Numbered from the stretch's first letter, positions 1 to 8,932 are shown. The stretch is 64,000 nucleotides of DNA from Pseudomonas sp. UBA1879 (GCF_002338065.1 NZ_DDHJ01000018.1:487124-551123); one strand, 5' to 3'. The notes: a model not told the origin generated them from the sequence alone. Program-made: numbers and translations.

Positions 1-119
1 GCCGCAATACGTTGCATCTGTTCGCTCGACAGACCCACCGCATCTAATACGACTGCCACAGGATTTCCATGAAACGCTGTGGATGAGAAAACGTCTGCAG
101 TCACGTATTGATGCTTCAT
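1..119 (-). CDS. PhzF-family isomerase/epimerase, 5' part only
   Basis: The reverse strand opens with an ATG at 117-119 and stays open to the window edge, giving 39 codons. The peptide starts MKHQYVTADVFSSTAFHGNP and continues VAVVLDAVGLS. The order of a short beta strand, DVF, then F-x-GNP-x-AVVL is the conserved N-terminus of PhzF-like proteins (fold of phenazine-biosynthesis PhzF and diaminopimelate epimerase). A GAGG-type ribosome-binding site lies about nine bases upstream of the ATG. Outside phenazine clusters these proteins usually have no assigned substrate, so only the family is given. The rest of the gene lies outside the window. Confidence 0.75.
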   Translation of the reverse strand, partial: MKHQYVTADVFSSTAFHGNPVAVVLDAVGLSSEQMQRIA

Positions 120-220
120 CTGACGAGCCTCGCATTAGCATTCATTGAATAGGCAATTCTGACTGCAGATGAAGCGTTCCGGTAGTCACCGGCTTCAGGC
201 AAAGGGAAGTGAGCGTCAAA

Positions 221-964
221 TCACCAGCCATACGGCGCCATGGAAGGTCCCTCAGCATCATGGTAGAAGCCGCCTGTTGGCCCCATCCAGCCCAGCGTGG
301 CCAGCCGGACAGCGATCACCGCACCTTGCTCAACTGTTTTGGGGGCCATCTTCCCGCCCATGTCGGTGGCAACCGAGCCCGGGCATGCAGCATTGACCTT
401 GATGCCTTCTGTCAGTAGTTCTTTCGCGAGTTTCGCGGTGTACATGTTGATGGCGGTCTTGGAAGCGGAATAACCCATTGCATGGACGCCCCACGTGGGC
501 GCTTTCATATCACCCGTAAGGCTGATCGATCCAAGACCGCTGCTCATGAACACGATCCGCGCATTTTCGGCTTTACGCAGTAGGGGTAGAAACGCCTGTG
601 TCACGCGAACAGTGCCGAAAAAGTTAACGTCGAAGATCGATCGAATGGCGTCAATGTCTTCGGTGCTTGGCGGCGAGCCCATGCCTGAGGCGATTCCCGC
701 ATTATTGATCAGAATATCGAGATGATGAGATTGCGCTTCGACGTGCGCGACAGCCGCGCGAACGCTATCTGCGTCCGTGATATCAAGTTGCACGAAATGA
801 GCCGCGATACCGCCAGCACGTAAGTCCTCCGCTGCCTGGGTGCCTCGTTCCTGATCTCGACACCCGAGCCACACGGTATGGCCCATCGCGCCCAATTGTC
901 GTGCGGTTTCGAACCCGATGCCCTTATTCGCACCTGTGATCAAAGCGATTTTTGCCGTTGTCAT
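221..964 (-). CDS. SDR-family NAD(P)-dependent oxidoreductase
   Basis: A 247-residue classical short-chain dehydrogenase/reductase. It has the Rossmann glycine motif GANKGIG near residue 10, NNAG near residue 90 and the catalytic YSASK near residue 160, with a serine before it on the SSGLGS strand. It presumably oxidises or reduces a small carbonyl or alcohol substrate in the cytoplasm; the sequence does not reveal the substrate. An upstream in-frame start at 1006 exists, but the ATG at 964 has AGGAGA at the right distance and begins directly before the Rossmann strand. It is transcribed divergently from an AraC-type regulator about 100 bp away, a common regulator/target arrangement, so that protein is its likely controller. 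Confidence 0.9.
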   Translation of the reverse strand: MTTAKIALITGANKGIGFETARQLGAMGHTVWLGCRDQERGTQAAEDLRAGGIAAHFVQLDITDADSVRAAVAHVEAQSHHLDILINNAGIASGMGSPPSTEDIDAIRSIFDVNFFGTVRVTQAFLPLLRKAENARIVFMSSGLGSISLTGDMKAPTWGVHAMGYSASKTAINMYTAKLAKELLTEGIKVNAACPGSVATDMGGKMAPKTVEQGAVIAVRLATLGWMGPTGGFYHDAEGPSMAPYGW

Positions 965-1063
965 AAAAGCTCTCCTTGAGGGGGCCTCTACGATAAGCAT
1001 CAACACCCTTGCTCGCAGCCCCGATCATGCCAGACACTTGCCTTATTCTCCCAATATCTCTAA

Positions 1064-1960
1064 ATGACGTTTATGACAGAAGCGACCCATCTCACGCAGC
1101 GCGCGCTCGCAGCCGCATCCTCGTTCGTTGTGCAGCAACCCGACGTCGTGGGGCTTGCTACGCCGATTCCGCGACTGAAAATCTGGTCCAGCACTAAGCC
1201 TACGCAACCCACCCCCGCGATGTTCGAGCCCATGTTCTACGTGGTGTTGCGCGGAACCAAGGTGCTGACGATAGGCGAAAATCGCTTCGAGTTAAGAGCC
1301 GGTGATTGCGCGGCAGCGTCGTTCGGCATGCCCTATGTAAGCCAATTGGTAGGGGCTACATCCGCCGCACCTTATGTAGCCGTGAGCCTTGCCATCGATA
1401 CTGCTCTACTGATTCAGATCATGCTGGATATGCCCAACGTCGAGGAACGTTGGGTGTGCTCGGCAGCTGGATCCAGCCTTGGCGGCGAGGTCGGTGACGC
1501 GTTTTGTCGGTTGATGGAATTGCTCTCAAAACCCGATGAAATCAAAGTATTAGGTCATCACTACGAGGCCGAGCTTTATCACCGGCTGCTACAAAGTTCG
1601 ATGGGCGATACGCTGCGCCAGATTGGCAACCGGAATGGCAGATTGCGGCAGATCCAAAAAGCGGCCGACTGGTTGTGCGCCAACAGGCAAAAATCCTTCG
1701 CCGTCAGCGACCTTGCAAACCTTTCCGGCATGAGTCTTACCTCGTTTTATCGCCATTTCAAAGCCGTCACTGGCTACAGTCCCATCGCCTTCCAACGGCA
1801 TCTGCGCCTGCTGGAAGCACGCAGATTACTGATTGCAGGCGGCACATCTGTATCGAGCGCGGCCTACGCAGTGGGGTATCTCAGCACGTCCCAGTTCAGT
1901 CGGGAGTACCGGCGCATGTTTGGCTTCCCGCCGTTCAAGGACCTCCCCAGGCAGCCCTGA
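1064..1960 (+). CDS. AraC-family transcriptional regulator
   Basis: A 298-residue protein with an N-terminal cupin-like domain of the AraC_N type (roughly residues 25-180, containing the FEPMFYVVLRG strand) and a C-terminal pair of helix-turn-helix motifs (about residues 200-295, with the FAVSDLANLSGMS and AYAVGYLSTSQFSREYRR regions and the FGFPP ending typical of AraC proteins). It should bind DNA and sense a small ligand through the cupin domain. It faces the SDR gene at 221-964 across a short shared promoter region, so regulation of that gene is the simplest reading. An ATG nine bases further in is an alternative start; neither has a clear ribosome-binding site. Confidence 0.9.
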   Translation: MTFMTEATHLTQRALAAASSFVVQQPDVVGLATPIPRLKIWSSTKPTQPTPAMFEPMFYVVLRGTKVLTIGENRFELRAGDCAAASFGMPYVSQLVGATSAAPYVAVSLAIDTALLIQIMLDMPNVEERWVCSAAGSSLGGEVGDAFCRLMELLSKPDEIKVLGHHYEAELYHRLLQSSMGDTLRQIGNRNGRLRQIQKAADWLCANRQKSFAVSDLANLSGMSLTSFYRHFKAVTGYSPIAFQRHLRLLEARRLLIAGGTSVSSAAYAVGYLSTSQFSREYRRMFGFPPFKDLPRQP

Positions 1961-1967
1961 GCGTCCA

Positions 1968-2168
1968 CTGGATCGCTGGAAGGATTTGAAATCCGCCATC
2001 AGACGTCCGGGCAGCCTCATCGGCTCGACCTGCGCTACGTTTCGCGCTCAGGGCGTCGCCTCGAATGGATGCGGTTGAGATAACCGTAAATGTAGATGTT
2101 CAGCACGACGGCAGGGCGATAACCGGGCGTGTCCGGTTTCAGCCGGTTCGGCGTTTTCGAAGCCCCGG
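1968..2168 (-). pseudogene. Decayed transposase fragment (IS1182-like N-terminal domain)
   Basis: Translating the reverse strand from about 2168 to 1968 and changing frame gives, in order, GFENAEPAETGHA, then PGYRPAVVLNIYIYGYLNR, then VEPMRLPGRLMADFKSF. This order matches the N-terminal domain of IS1182/IS5-type transposases, whose hallmark is PGYHP..LLKLYIYGYLNRIQSSRRLERE..RNVELMWL. At least two frameshifts separate the pieces and neither a catalytic domain nor terminal inverted repeats could be found, so it is a dead remnant. It occupies most of the gene-free stretch 1961-2322. The rest of that gap shows only a weak REP-like motif (GAGCCGGCTTGCTGGC, 2189-2204) and the leader of the next gene. 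Confidence 0.65.
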
Positions 2169-2322
2169 GTAATCCGGCCAAAGGTGTGAGCCGGCTTGCT
2201 GGCACCCCGCTATAGGGCGCGTTGCTGACCTTGGACCCTGGGTTCCAACTGTGGTAAACGAACCTGCGAACCTGGTCCAGCGGCCCATCGGCCCTATTTC
2301 AACGATTAAGCAAGGATGTTCC

Positions 2323-3576
2323 ATGTGGGCACAAGTGGTTTCCCGTCCCTTTCTGCGCTTGCAGCCATTCACTGTTTCCGTTGGCCTGTTGGCCCTCGGC
2401 GGCATTCCCGATGCTCTGGCGAAGGACGACTACGAATACCCCCACGCCCACGAACCCATCGGCACGGTCGAACAGATTTACGAGGGCACGATGCTGCCGG
2501 ACCTTGCAGTGAGCACCTACCGCAACATCGACCGATTGTTCCCGACCCGTACCATTGACGGCAGCGACCATCCCTACGCGTTGCCCAATGCCTCCCGGCA
2601 ACTGCAAAACGTTCACTTCACCTACGAAGGCAAGCAATACGATCTGTTCGATTACGTCGCGGTGGACAGCGTCACGGCGATGCTGGTGCTCAAGGACGGC
2701 AAGATCGTTTACGAAACCTACCAGCGCGGCAATACCGAAAAGACCCGCTGGATGTCGATGTCCATGGCCAAGTCCGTCACCTCGACCCTGGCCGCTGCGG
2801 CGCTGCGCGATGGGGCGATCAAGAGCCTGGATGATGCCGTGGTCGATTACGTGCCTCGTCTGAAGGGCAGCGCCTACGAGGGCGTGACCATTCGCAACGT
2901 GTTGACGATGTCGTCCGGGGTCAAATGGAGCGAAGCGTTCACCGACCCGGCGTCCGATCGCCGTGCACTGCTTCGGGCGCAGATTGCCCAGATGCCGGGG
3001 GCCGCCATGGCCCTGATGGCCAGCCTGCCGAGGGCTGCTGCACCCGGCACCGTCAATAACTACAGCACGGGCGAAACGCAGGTGCTGGAGGAGGTGATCC
3101 GCAGTGCGGTGAAGATGCCGCTGGCGAATTATCTGGAGCAGAAAATCTGGAAGCCTTTTGGTATGGAACACGATGCCAAATGGTGGCTGGATTCCCCCAA
3201 TGGCAGTGAGATCGGCGGCAGCGGCATCAGCGCGACGCTGCGTGATTTCGGGCGCTTCGGGCTGTTTTTCTTGAATGGCGGCAAGGTGGCGGGCAAGTCC
3301 ATCCTGCCGGAGGGGTGGGTCCGGGAGGCCACATCGCCCAAGACCCTCAAAGACGGCACTGCGCTGAATTACGGCTACATGTGGTGGCCCGGCCGAACCG
3401 AGGCCTCGATCAAGGATGGCGCCTACTCGGCCATCGGCATGCAGGGCCAGAACCTCTACATCAACCCTGCGCACAACGTAGTAATCGTCACCTTCGGCGA
3501 CCAACCGAAGCCACTGCGCAGAAACCTCATCGCGCCGCTGGCGTTTTTCGATGCCGTGGTGGCTGCGCTCGATTGA
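2323..3576 (+). CDS. Serine hydrolase, beta-lactamase class C / penicillin-binding-like family, exported
   Basis: A 417-residue protein. An N-terminal signal-like segment (residues 1-27, hydrophobic PFTVSVGLLALGG ending DALAKDD) points to export to the periplasm. Ser147 lies in SMAK, the S-x-x-K nucleophile motif of class C beta-lactamases and esterases, and NYSTGE near residue 247 supplies the Y-x-S/N element. A late GMQGQNLYI segment probably replaces the K/H-x-G strand. Family members hydrolyse esters, amides or peptides and most are not resistance enzymes. The ATG at 2323 has AAGGA in front of it and begins the signal peptide; an earlier in-frame start at 2251 would place about 24 unrelated residues before it. 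It is not clearly linked to either neighbour. Confidence 0.88.
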   Translation: MWAQVVSRPFLRLQPFTVSVGLLALGGIPDALAKDDYEYPHAHEPIGTVEQIYEGTMLPDLAVSTYRNIDRLFPTRTIDGSDHPYALPNASRQLQNVHFTYEGKQYDLFDYVAVDSVTAMLVLKDGKIVYETYQRGNTEKTRWMSMSMAKSVTSTLAAAALRDGAIKSLDDAVVDYVPRLKGSAYEGVTIRNVLTMSSGVKWSEAFTDPASDRRALLRAQIAQMPGAAMALMASLPRAAAPGTVNNYSTGETQVLEEVIRSAVKMPLANYLEQKIWKPFGMEHDAKWWLDSPNGSEIGGSGISATLRDFGRFGLFFLNGGKVAGKSILPEGWVREATSPKTLKDGTALNYGYMWWPGRTEASIKDGAYSAIGMQGQNLYINPAHNVVIVTFGDQPKPLRRNLIAPLAFFDAVVAALD

Positions 3577-3595
3577 GGTTCGCCACCGCGCCACA

Positions 3596-4066
3596 TCACC
3601 GAATGCCGAACCGCCGATCCAGCGACAGCGGGCCAGCGCCTTTGGCGAGGATGATCAACAGCAGGCCGGCCCAGCTCAGGTGCGTGACCCACGCATCGGG
3701 ATAGACGAAAATTTCGATCACCAGCGTCATGCCCAATAATGCCAAGGCAGACAGGCGGGAAAACAGCCCGAGGATCAGCAACAGCGGGAACAGATGCTCG
3801 GCATACGCCGCCAAGTGCGCGGCGATTTCGGGGGGGATCAGTGGCAGCTTGTATTCGCTGCGAAACAGCTCGTAGGTGCTGTCGGTGATCGTCAAAAAGC
3901 CCTCGACTTTGGTTCGCCCCGACATGAGAAAGATGCCGGCGATGGCGATGCGCGCCACCAACGACAGCACCGAATCAGTGATCAACTGCGAGAAACGGTG
4001 GGCGAGGCGATTCCACGCAGTGCGCAGGGTTGGGGAATGCGAGGCGTCAGTGTGCAAGGTGTCCAT
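3596..4066 (-). CDS. bufD: DoxX-family membrane protein, last gene of the bufferin operon
   Basis: A 156-residue integral membrane protein with four hydrophobic segments, starting with [20 protein letters not shown], the DoxX signature. DoxX-like proteins are small quinone-associated or redox-linked membrane proteins and are the usual fourth member of bufA-bufB-bufC-bufD (gig) operons. It follows bufC by 16 bp in the same direction, so it is almost certainly co-transcribed. Its biochemical role in bufferin production or copper response is not settled; membrane location is the only firm inference. Confidence 0.85.
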   Translation of the reverse strand: MDTLHTDASHSPTLRTAWNRLAHRFSQLITDSVLSLVARIAIAGIFLMSGRTKVEGFLTITDSTYELFRSEYKLPLIPPEIAAHLAAYAEHLFPLLLILGLFSRLSALALLGMTLVIEIFVYPDAWVTHLSWAGLLLIILAKGAGPLSLDRRFGIR

Positions 4067-4082
4067 GGTGTCCTCCGAGGGA

Positions 4083-4832
4083 TCAGTGTGAGTCGGTCGC
4101 GACGAATACGTCCGCGCTGACCAGTCGAGTCAGCAGGTCGAGAATGTCCAGCGAGGGTTGCAGGCCGCTGGCATGTTCGGCGGCCTGCGCGAGTGGCTGT
4201 CCGGCGGCGCAGGCATCGAGAAATCCACAGCCGCCATTGCTCAACGGCTGCCAGCCCACGACACCATCGCGGCGCACCAGCAGTGCGCCTTCCCCTTGCC
4301 AGTCCAGGTCGTCGGGCATGTCCAGCCCTTCGCGGTTATGCCGCCAGATGCTGAACGCCGGTTGATCGGCGAACCACATCCAGCGCGCCGCGGCTCTCGG
4401 CGTGAGCTGCAGAGACGCCAGCTGTTCAGGGGCCAGGCAGGCAATCTGGTTGAGGTCCAGACCGGGCTCATCGATAGCGGTATGACACTGCGTCCACAGC
4501 AGGTCCAGCCGCGCCACGTTCGCCAGATACGGCAGCGTGCGAGCGTGTTCGAACTCATCCAGAAACGCAGGGAACGCGCCGCCGTGGTGGAGCAGTCGCG
4601 CATCAGTGGGCGGGGTCTGTCGCCCATGAATACTGGCTGCCGCCACCATCCATTGACTGCCCACCAGACGCTCGACAGTAGGAAAGTTGGCGCGAAGGGC
4701 ATCGATCGCGCCTTTCATCACGGTATTGCGGTACACCGTGAAACCCGGCTGTTCGGCCAACATCGACAGTGCGGTGGCCTCGGGGTCGTAAAGCGCTTCG
4801 ACAAACGCGTCCTGAAAGGCGTGAAGATTCAT
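4083..4832 (-). CDS. bufC: DUF2063 (HvfC/BufC) family partner of the peptide-modifying enzyme
   Basis: A 249-residue protein. The N-terminus ([20 protein letters not shown]) and [20 protein letters not shown] are the DUF2063 signature, once labelled a putative DNA-binding domain. In current understanding these proteins form a complex with the neighbouring DUF692 enzyme and help it recognise the precursor peptide, so the old DNA-binding label should not be carried over. The start codon overlaps the end of bufB by four bases (ATGA arrangement), which indicates translational coupling. Confidence 0.87.
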   Translation of the reverse strand: MNLHAFQDAFVEALYDPEATALSMLAEQPGFTVYRNTVMKGAIDALRANFPTVERLVGSQWMVAAASIHGRQTPPTDARLLHHGGAFPAFLDEFEHARTLPYLANVARLDLLWTQCHTAIDEPGLDLNQIACLAPEQLASLQLTPRAAARWMWFADQPAFSIWRHNREGLDMPDDLDWQGEGALLVRRDGVVGWQPLSNGGCGFLDACAAGQPLAQAAEHASGLQPSLDILDLLTRLVSADVFVATDSH

Positions 4833-5671
4833 GGCGATGCCTCCGCCTGCGCCTGCAGCAGCGACTGCGCGCGATCCCGCTCCAGCAGCAGTTCGATGAA
4901 TGGCGGCAGGTTGTCGTCTCGTTCGATCAGGGTCGGGCGAGGGCCAATGCGGCGGATCAGGCGCTCATACAACGCCCAGACGGGCTCGGCGATGGGAGCA
5001 TCATGAGAGTCGATCAGCAGCACGGCGCCGCCGGGATCGACGCTGTGACCGGCCAAATGAATCTCCTGAACGGCGTCGCCGGGAAAGGCATCCACGTAGG
5101 CGTTGGCGTCGTAGCCCATGTTGTGGGCGCTGAGGAACACGTTGTTGATGTCCAGCAACAGGCCGCATCCGGTGCGCTGGCTCAATTCGCGGAGGAAGTC
5201 GATTTCCTCGACCTGATGGCCAGGCAGCCTGATGTAGTGACTGGGGTTTTCGATTGCGATTCGCTGGCCGAGGAACGTTTGCGTGCGATCCACGTTGTCG
5301 ATGATGCGCCGCAGGGCGTCTTCGCTGCGAGGGAAGGGCAATAGATCGGGGTGGTACTGACCGCGCCAGGTGGACCAGGCGAGGTGTTCGGAAATGAGGG
5401 CTGGCTGAACACGATCGGCGAGCGCCCTGAGCCGCTTGAGGTGTTCCAGGTCCGGCGCAGCGTCGGCCGCCAGCGACAAGGAAACACCGTGCAAGGAAAG
5501 CGGATGGCGGCTGCGGATCGTTTCCAGCCATGCCAGGCGAGGGCCGCCGTCGATCATGTAATTTTCCGGGTGGACTTCGAACCACAGACCGGGGGCCGCG
5601 CAGTCGTGTGCGGCCTGGTAGTGGTCGGCCTTCAGGCCCAGTCCCGCGCCCAGTGTGAGGGGTGTATGCAT
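4829..5671 (-). CDS. bufB: DUF692 / MNIO multinuclear non-heme iron enzyme that modifies the bufferin peptide
   Basis: A 280-residue TIM-barrel protein of the DUF692 family (multinuclear non-heme iron oxidative enzymes). Candidate metal ligands are visible in order: HGVSLS (about residue 60), SEHLAW, ENPSHY, DINNVF with a following HN, EIHLAGH, DSHD and the late LIERDDN. In the studied bufferin system this enzyme converts cysteines of the precursor into thiooxazole groups that help bind copper. It follows bufA by about 55 bp and overlaps bufC, so it belongs to one four-gene transcript. All expected ligands appear present, so it should be active. Confidence 0.9.
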   Translation of the reverse strand: MHTPLTLGAGLGLKADHYQAAHDCAAPGLWFEVHPENYMIDGGPRLAWLETIRSRHPLSLHGVSLSLAADAAPDLEHLKRLRALADRVQPALISEHLAWSTWRGQYHPDLLPFPRSEDALRRIIDNVDRTQTFLGQRIAIENPSHYIRLPGHQVEEIDFLRELSQRTGCGLLLDINNVFLSAHNMGYDANAYVDAFPGDAVQEIHLAGHSVDPGGAVLLIDSHDAPIAEPVWALYERLIRRIGPRPTLIERDDNLPPFIELLLERDRAQSLLQAQAEASP

Positions 5672-5726
5672 GATCGACGTCTGCCCTTGCGATGGTTCGA
5701 GCGTTCAGTGGCTCAGGTCTGACCGC

Positions 5727-5996
5727 TTACAGCGGGGTCAGCGAGCCGGTGCCTTTTGGCGTTTTGATCGAAGTGCAGGTGCCAGCGGGGACGTTTTTCC
5801 AGGCATTGCCCTGGTAGTCGGTTTTGGAGGTGCCAGCGCAGGTGGTACCAGCGCCGGCCTTGCAGTCGTTTTTGCCGGCCATGGAGACGCCGTAGCATTT
5901 TTCCATGGCGGGGGCGGAGCCGGTCTCGGCAGCGTTCACACCTGTAGCGATGGAAGCGAAAGCCAGAGCAACAGCAGTAAGAGAAAGCGTTTTCAT
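5727..5996 (-). CDS. bufA: Bufferin precursor peptide (DUF2282 type), exported copper-buffering RiPP
   Basis: An 89-residue small protein with a clear Sec signal peptide: [19 protein letters not shown], cleaved near NAAE. The mature part has exactly four cysteines (EKCYG, NDC, TTC, GTC) spread through a glycine-, lysine- and threonine-rich segment, the pattern of bufferin-1 (DUF2282) peptides. In Caulobacter two of these cysteines become thiooxazoles and the others form a disulfide, and the peptide sequesters copper in the periplasm. The start at 5996 is chosen over an upstream in-frame start at 6059 because it begins the signal peptide and has GGAGA about eight bases upstream. It is the first gene of bufABCD. 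Confidence 0.88.
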   Translation of the reverse strand: MKTLSLTAVALAFASIATGVNAAETGSAPAMEKCYGVSMAGKNDCKAGAGTTCAGTSKTDYQGNAWKNVPAGTCTSIKTPKGTGSLTPL

Positions 5997-6075
5997 CGAG
6001 GTATCTCCAGGTTTGATTAAAAAGGACTGAAGCACCGGCATGTCAGTCATGCCCTGCATCAGATCCGAGGGGTAG

Positions 6076-6101
6076 TTCGCTGGAGATTGAAAACGGGTTA
6101 C
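6076..6101 (-). promoter_or_regulatory. Candidate ECF sigma-F-type promoter of bufABCD
   Basis: On the reverse strand GTAACC (6101-6096) is followed after exactly 16 bases by CGAA (6079-6076). This is the motif GTAACC-N16-CGAA reported, as I recall it, for the Caulobacter ECF factor SigF, whose regulon includes the bufferin operons. It predicts a transcript starting near 6069, about 70 bases before bufA. No ECF sigma factor or NrsF-like anti-sigma gene is present in this window, so the cognate regulator would have to be elsewhere in the genome. Confidence 0.65.
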
Positions 6102-6135
6102 GGCCCTCTGCAGATTTTTTTTTAAAAAGAAAACA

Positions 6136-7050
6136 TCACGTCTTCACGCCGTATTCGAGCAGCAGGCCGGACAGCCAGTCCATGAACACCCGACAGCGTT
6201 GCGGCAGGTGCCTTCTGTGGGCGTACAGGAGGGAAACGGGCATGGGTGCGGGCAGGTAGTCAGGCAGGATTTCCAGCAGCTCGCCCCGGCGCAATTGATA
6301 CGCGTGGGACAGGCGTGGCACCTGTACGATTCCCAGTCCACCGAGGCACGCGGCCTCGTACGCTTCGATGTAATTGACCGTGATGCTGCAGGGCATCGGC
6401 ACCTGATGTTCTTTGCCGTCCCGGTGATAGTCGAAGGTGGCGGTGCTGGCGCCGAACGCCGACACATAATTGATGAGCCGGTGCTGCTGCAGATCATCAA
6501 GGGTGTGCGGGATACCGAACCGCTCGGCGTAGTCAGCACTGACGCAATTGACCATCTGGAAATGCCCGATCTTGCGTGCCACGAGGGTGGTATCTCGCAG
6601 CTCACCTGCGCGCACGACGCAATCGAAGCCTTCGCGAACCAGATCGACCCGGCGGTCCGTGCTGCTGATTTCCACTTCGATCAGCGGGTGCCGATCGATG
6701 AATTCACGGATCCGTGGCATGACCAGTCGCCGGGCGACAGCGGTGGGCATGTCCACGCGCAGACGCCCGCTGAGCGTTGCGTTGTCCTGCCGAAACAGAC
6801 CCTCCAGCTCATCCATTTGCGCCAGCAGATCCTTGCTGCGTTCGTACAGCACCTGGCCGTCCGGGGTGGTCTGCACCTTGCGCGTGGTGCGTTGCAGCAG
6901 GCGGGTGCCGAGCAACTGTTCGAGGGCGCGGACCTGCTCCGACACGCTTGACCGCGGCAGGCCGAGTGCGTCGCTGGCAAGCGTGAAACTGGACAGTTCA
7001 GCCACCCGGACAAAGGTCTTGAGCAGATCGAGCTTGTTCATGTTGGACAC
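6136..7050 (-). CDS. LysR-family transcriptional regulator
   Basis: A 304-residue LysR-type regulator. The N-terminal winged helix has [20 protein letters not shown], then [20 protein letters not shown], then [18 protein letters not shown]; the rest is the two-lobed effector domain. It belongs to the LTTR branch whose members often control divergently placed oxidoreductases. The SDR gene starting at 7164 lies 113 bp away in the opposite direction and is the likely target. The annotated start is GTG at 7050; an ATG three codons later (7041) is an equally good candidate because neither has a strong ribosome-binding site. Confidence 0.9.
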   Translation of the reverse strand: MSNMNKLDLLKTFVRVAELSSFTLASDALGLPRSSVSEQVRALEQLLGTRLLQRTTRKVQTTPDGQVLYERSKDLLAQMDELEGLFRQDNATLSGRLRVDMPTAVARRLVMPRIREFIDRHPLIEVEISSTDRRVDLVREGFDCVVRAGELRDTTLVARKIGHFQMVNCVSADYAERFGIPHTLDDLQQHRLINYVSAFGASTATFDYHRDGKEHQVPMPCSITVNYIEAYEAACLGGLGIVQVPRLSHAYQLRRGELLEILPDYLPAPMPVSLLYAHRRHLPQRCRVFMDWLSGLLLEYGVKT

Positions 7051-7163
7051 CTATTGTTCGTACTATCCGACCAGTCATGTCGATTGGTGGGTGTTTATCC
7101 AAGTGATGCGCGAACAATACAGTGGGCCTCACTGACTGACTACCGCCAATCGAGGGCATCACC

Positions 7164-7922
7164 ATGAGTCAAAAAATCGCAATCATTACCGGCGCCAGTC
7201 GTGGCCTTGGCAAAAGCACCGCGCTGCATCTCGCTCGGCAGGGCGTGGCCGTCATCGGCACTTACCACAGTCGCGAGGACGAGGCGCAGCGTGTGGTCGC
7301 TGAAATCGAAAGTCTCGGCGGCAAGGCCAGGATGCTGCAGTTGGACGTGGGCGACAGCAGCCGTTTCGAGACGTTTGCGGCCCAAGTGGCGGCGCTGCTG
7401 AGTGCTGACTTCAAGGCAGAGCGTTTCGACTTTCTGGTCAACAACGCGGGCGTCGGCCTGTACGCCAGTTGCGCCGAAACCACCGAGGCGCAGTTTGATC
7501 AACTGATGCAGGTGCACTTCAAAGGCCCGTTTTTCCTGACGCAGAAGCTCCTGCCGCTGATCGCCGATGGGGGGCGCATCGTCAACATTTCGTCCGGTCT
7601 GGCGCGGTTTTCACCCTTGGGCTACGCAGCGTATGCGTCGATGAAAGGCGGCATCGAAGTCTGGACCCGTTACCTGGCCAATGAGCTTGGACCTCGGGGG
7701 ATTACCGTGAATGCCGTGGCCCCTGGCGCCATCGAGACTGACTTCGGCGGCGGCACCGTGCGCGACAACGCCGACGTGAATGCATGGATCGCCTCCAACA
7801 CCGCCATGGGTCGGGCCGGGTTGCCTGACGACATTGGCGCGGCGGTGTCGATGCTGCTCGGCGAGGGCGGTCGCTGGATCACCGCACAGCGTATCGAAGC
7901 GTCCGGCGGGATGTACGTCTGA
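7164..7922 (+). CDS. SDR-family NAD(P)-dependent oxidoreductase
   Basis: A 252-residue classical SDR with GASRGLG near residue 10, NNAGVG near residue 92, the catalytic serine in NISSGLAR, and YAAYASMKGG supplying Y-x3-K. The C-terminal ASGGMYV ending is typical of this class. Substrate unknown. The gene is divergent from the LysR regulator at 6136-7050, so it is probably the regulated target. The downstream interval to the AEC transporter is short and contains no clear terminator. Confidence 0.9.
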   Translation: MSQKIAIITGASRGLGKSTALHLARQGVAVIGTYHSREDEAQRVVAEIESLGGKARMLQLDVGDSSRFETFAAQVAALLSADFKAERFDFLVNNAGVGLYASCAETTEAQFDQLMQVHFKGPFFLTQKLLPLIADGGRIVNISSGLARFSPLGYAAYASMKGGIEVWTRYLANELGPRGITVNAVAPGAIETDFGGGTVRDNADVNAWIASNTAMGRAGLPDDIGAAVSMLLGEGGRWITAQRIEASGGMYV

Positions 7923-8002
7923 AGACGGCGCAGCGCATATGCAGAGGGTTGATCTCGGACCCTCACCCCCACAATGTGCTGCGGTGATTCCAGCCGTTGT
8001 GC

Positions 8003-8932
8003 TCAGCCGTTGATGTAATAAATGCACACCGACAGCGTCACCAGAGAGCCCAAGGTCGAGATCAGGATGGTGCTGGACACTACCGAGGCCTCGCGCTTGT
8101 AGTACTCGGCCAGCATGAAGGGGCCGGTGCCGGTGGGCAGGGCGCTGAGCAGCAGGGCCGAGTTCGCCCACAGCGGTGGCAGGTGGAAGACCTTGAACGC
8201 AAGGAACCAAGTCAGCAACGGATGGGCGATCAGTTTGATCACTACCAACAGGCTCGTGCCATGGCGCGGGCCTTGTTGTTTCTGAGCCAGAAACAGACCC
8301 AGTGAAATCAGCGCGCAAGGCGTCGTCGCTGCACCCAGCAGACTGAGGAATTTCTCCAGCGCGCCCGGCAGAGTCATGCCGGTTGACGCCCAGCAAGCGC
8401 CGAGCACCGGCGACACGACCAATGGGTTCTTTGCCAGCGCGCTCAGCACCTTCAGCACGATACGGTGTACGCGGGCTTCGCTTTGCAGGCCGATCTCGAT
8501 GCACACCAAGGCGATGCCAAACAGCACGCAGACCACTAATAAGGACGCGATGAGCGCAGGTTCCAGACCGCTCTGGCCCAGCACCATCACGCACAGCGGG
8601 ATACCAATGTAGCCGGTGTTGGCGTAAGACGCGCTCAACGCATCGATGCTGGCGTCGGCAAAATGCCCGGCCTTCTTGCGCCTCAGCAGCAGGGTGATGG
8701 CAAACAGGGTCATCGTCGACAGGGTGAACACCGCCACGAAACCGGGGTGCCAGATCTGCTCCCATGTCGCCGTGGCCGTGGCTGTGAATAGCAATGCTGG
8801 CAGGCACAGCCAAACCACCATGCGGTTGATTTCCGAAGCGGCGTTCGGGCCCAGCCTGTTGCTGCGGCGACACAGGTATCCCACCAGGATCAGGGCGAAG
8901 ATCGGCAACAGCACATTGAAAACAGACGACAT
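8003..8932 (-). CDS. AEC-family (auxin efflux carrier-like) transporter
   Basis: A 309-residue hydrophobic protein with about ten predicted membrane segments in two halves, beginning VFNVLLPIFALILVGYLCRR, with NTGYIGIPL in the first half and LPTGTGPFMLAEYY near the end, characteristic of the AEC family. Bacterial members export or import small organic acids such as malate or malonate; the substrate here cannot be told. An in-frame extension to 9199 exists, but the residues before MSSVFNVL are not membrane-like, so the start at 8932 is preferred. Confidence 0.85.
   Translation of the reverse strand: MSSVFNVLLPIFALILVGYLCRRSNRLGPNAASEINRMVVWLCLPALLFTATATATWEQIWHPGFVAVFTLSTMTLFAITLLLRRKKAGHFADASIDALSASYANTGYIGIPLCVMVLGQSGLEPALIASLLVVCVLFGIALVCIEIGLQSEARVHRIVLKVLSALAKNPLVVSPVLGACWASTGMTLPGALEKFLSLLGAATTPCALISLGLFLAQKQQGPRHGTSLLVVIKLIAHPLLTWFLAFKVFHLPPLWANSALLLSALPTGTGPFMLAEYYKREASVVSSTILISTLGSLVTLSVCIYYING

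Noticed and set aside
2299..3594. 431-codon open frame opposite the serine hydrolase
   Set aside because: Antisense of a gene with a proven S-x-x-K motif and a signal peptide; no domain.
4083..4832. DNA-binding function for the DUF2063 protein
   Set aside because: The family name is historical; context with DUF692 and a bufferin peptide points to peptide modification.
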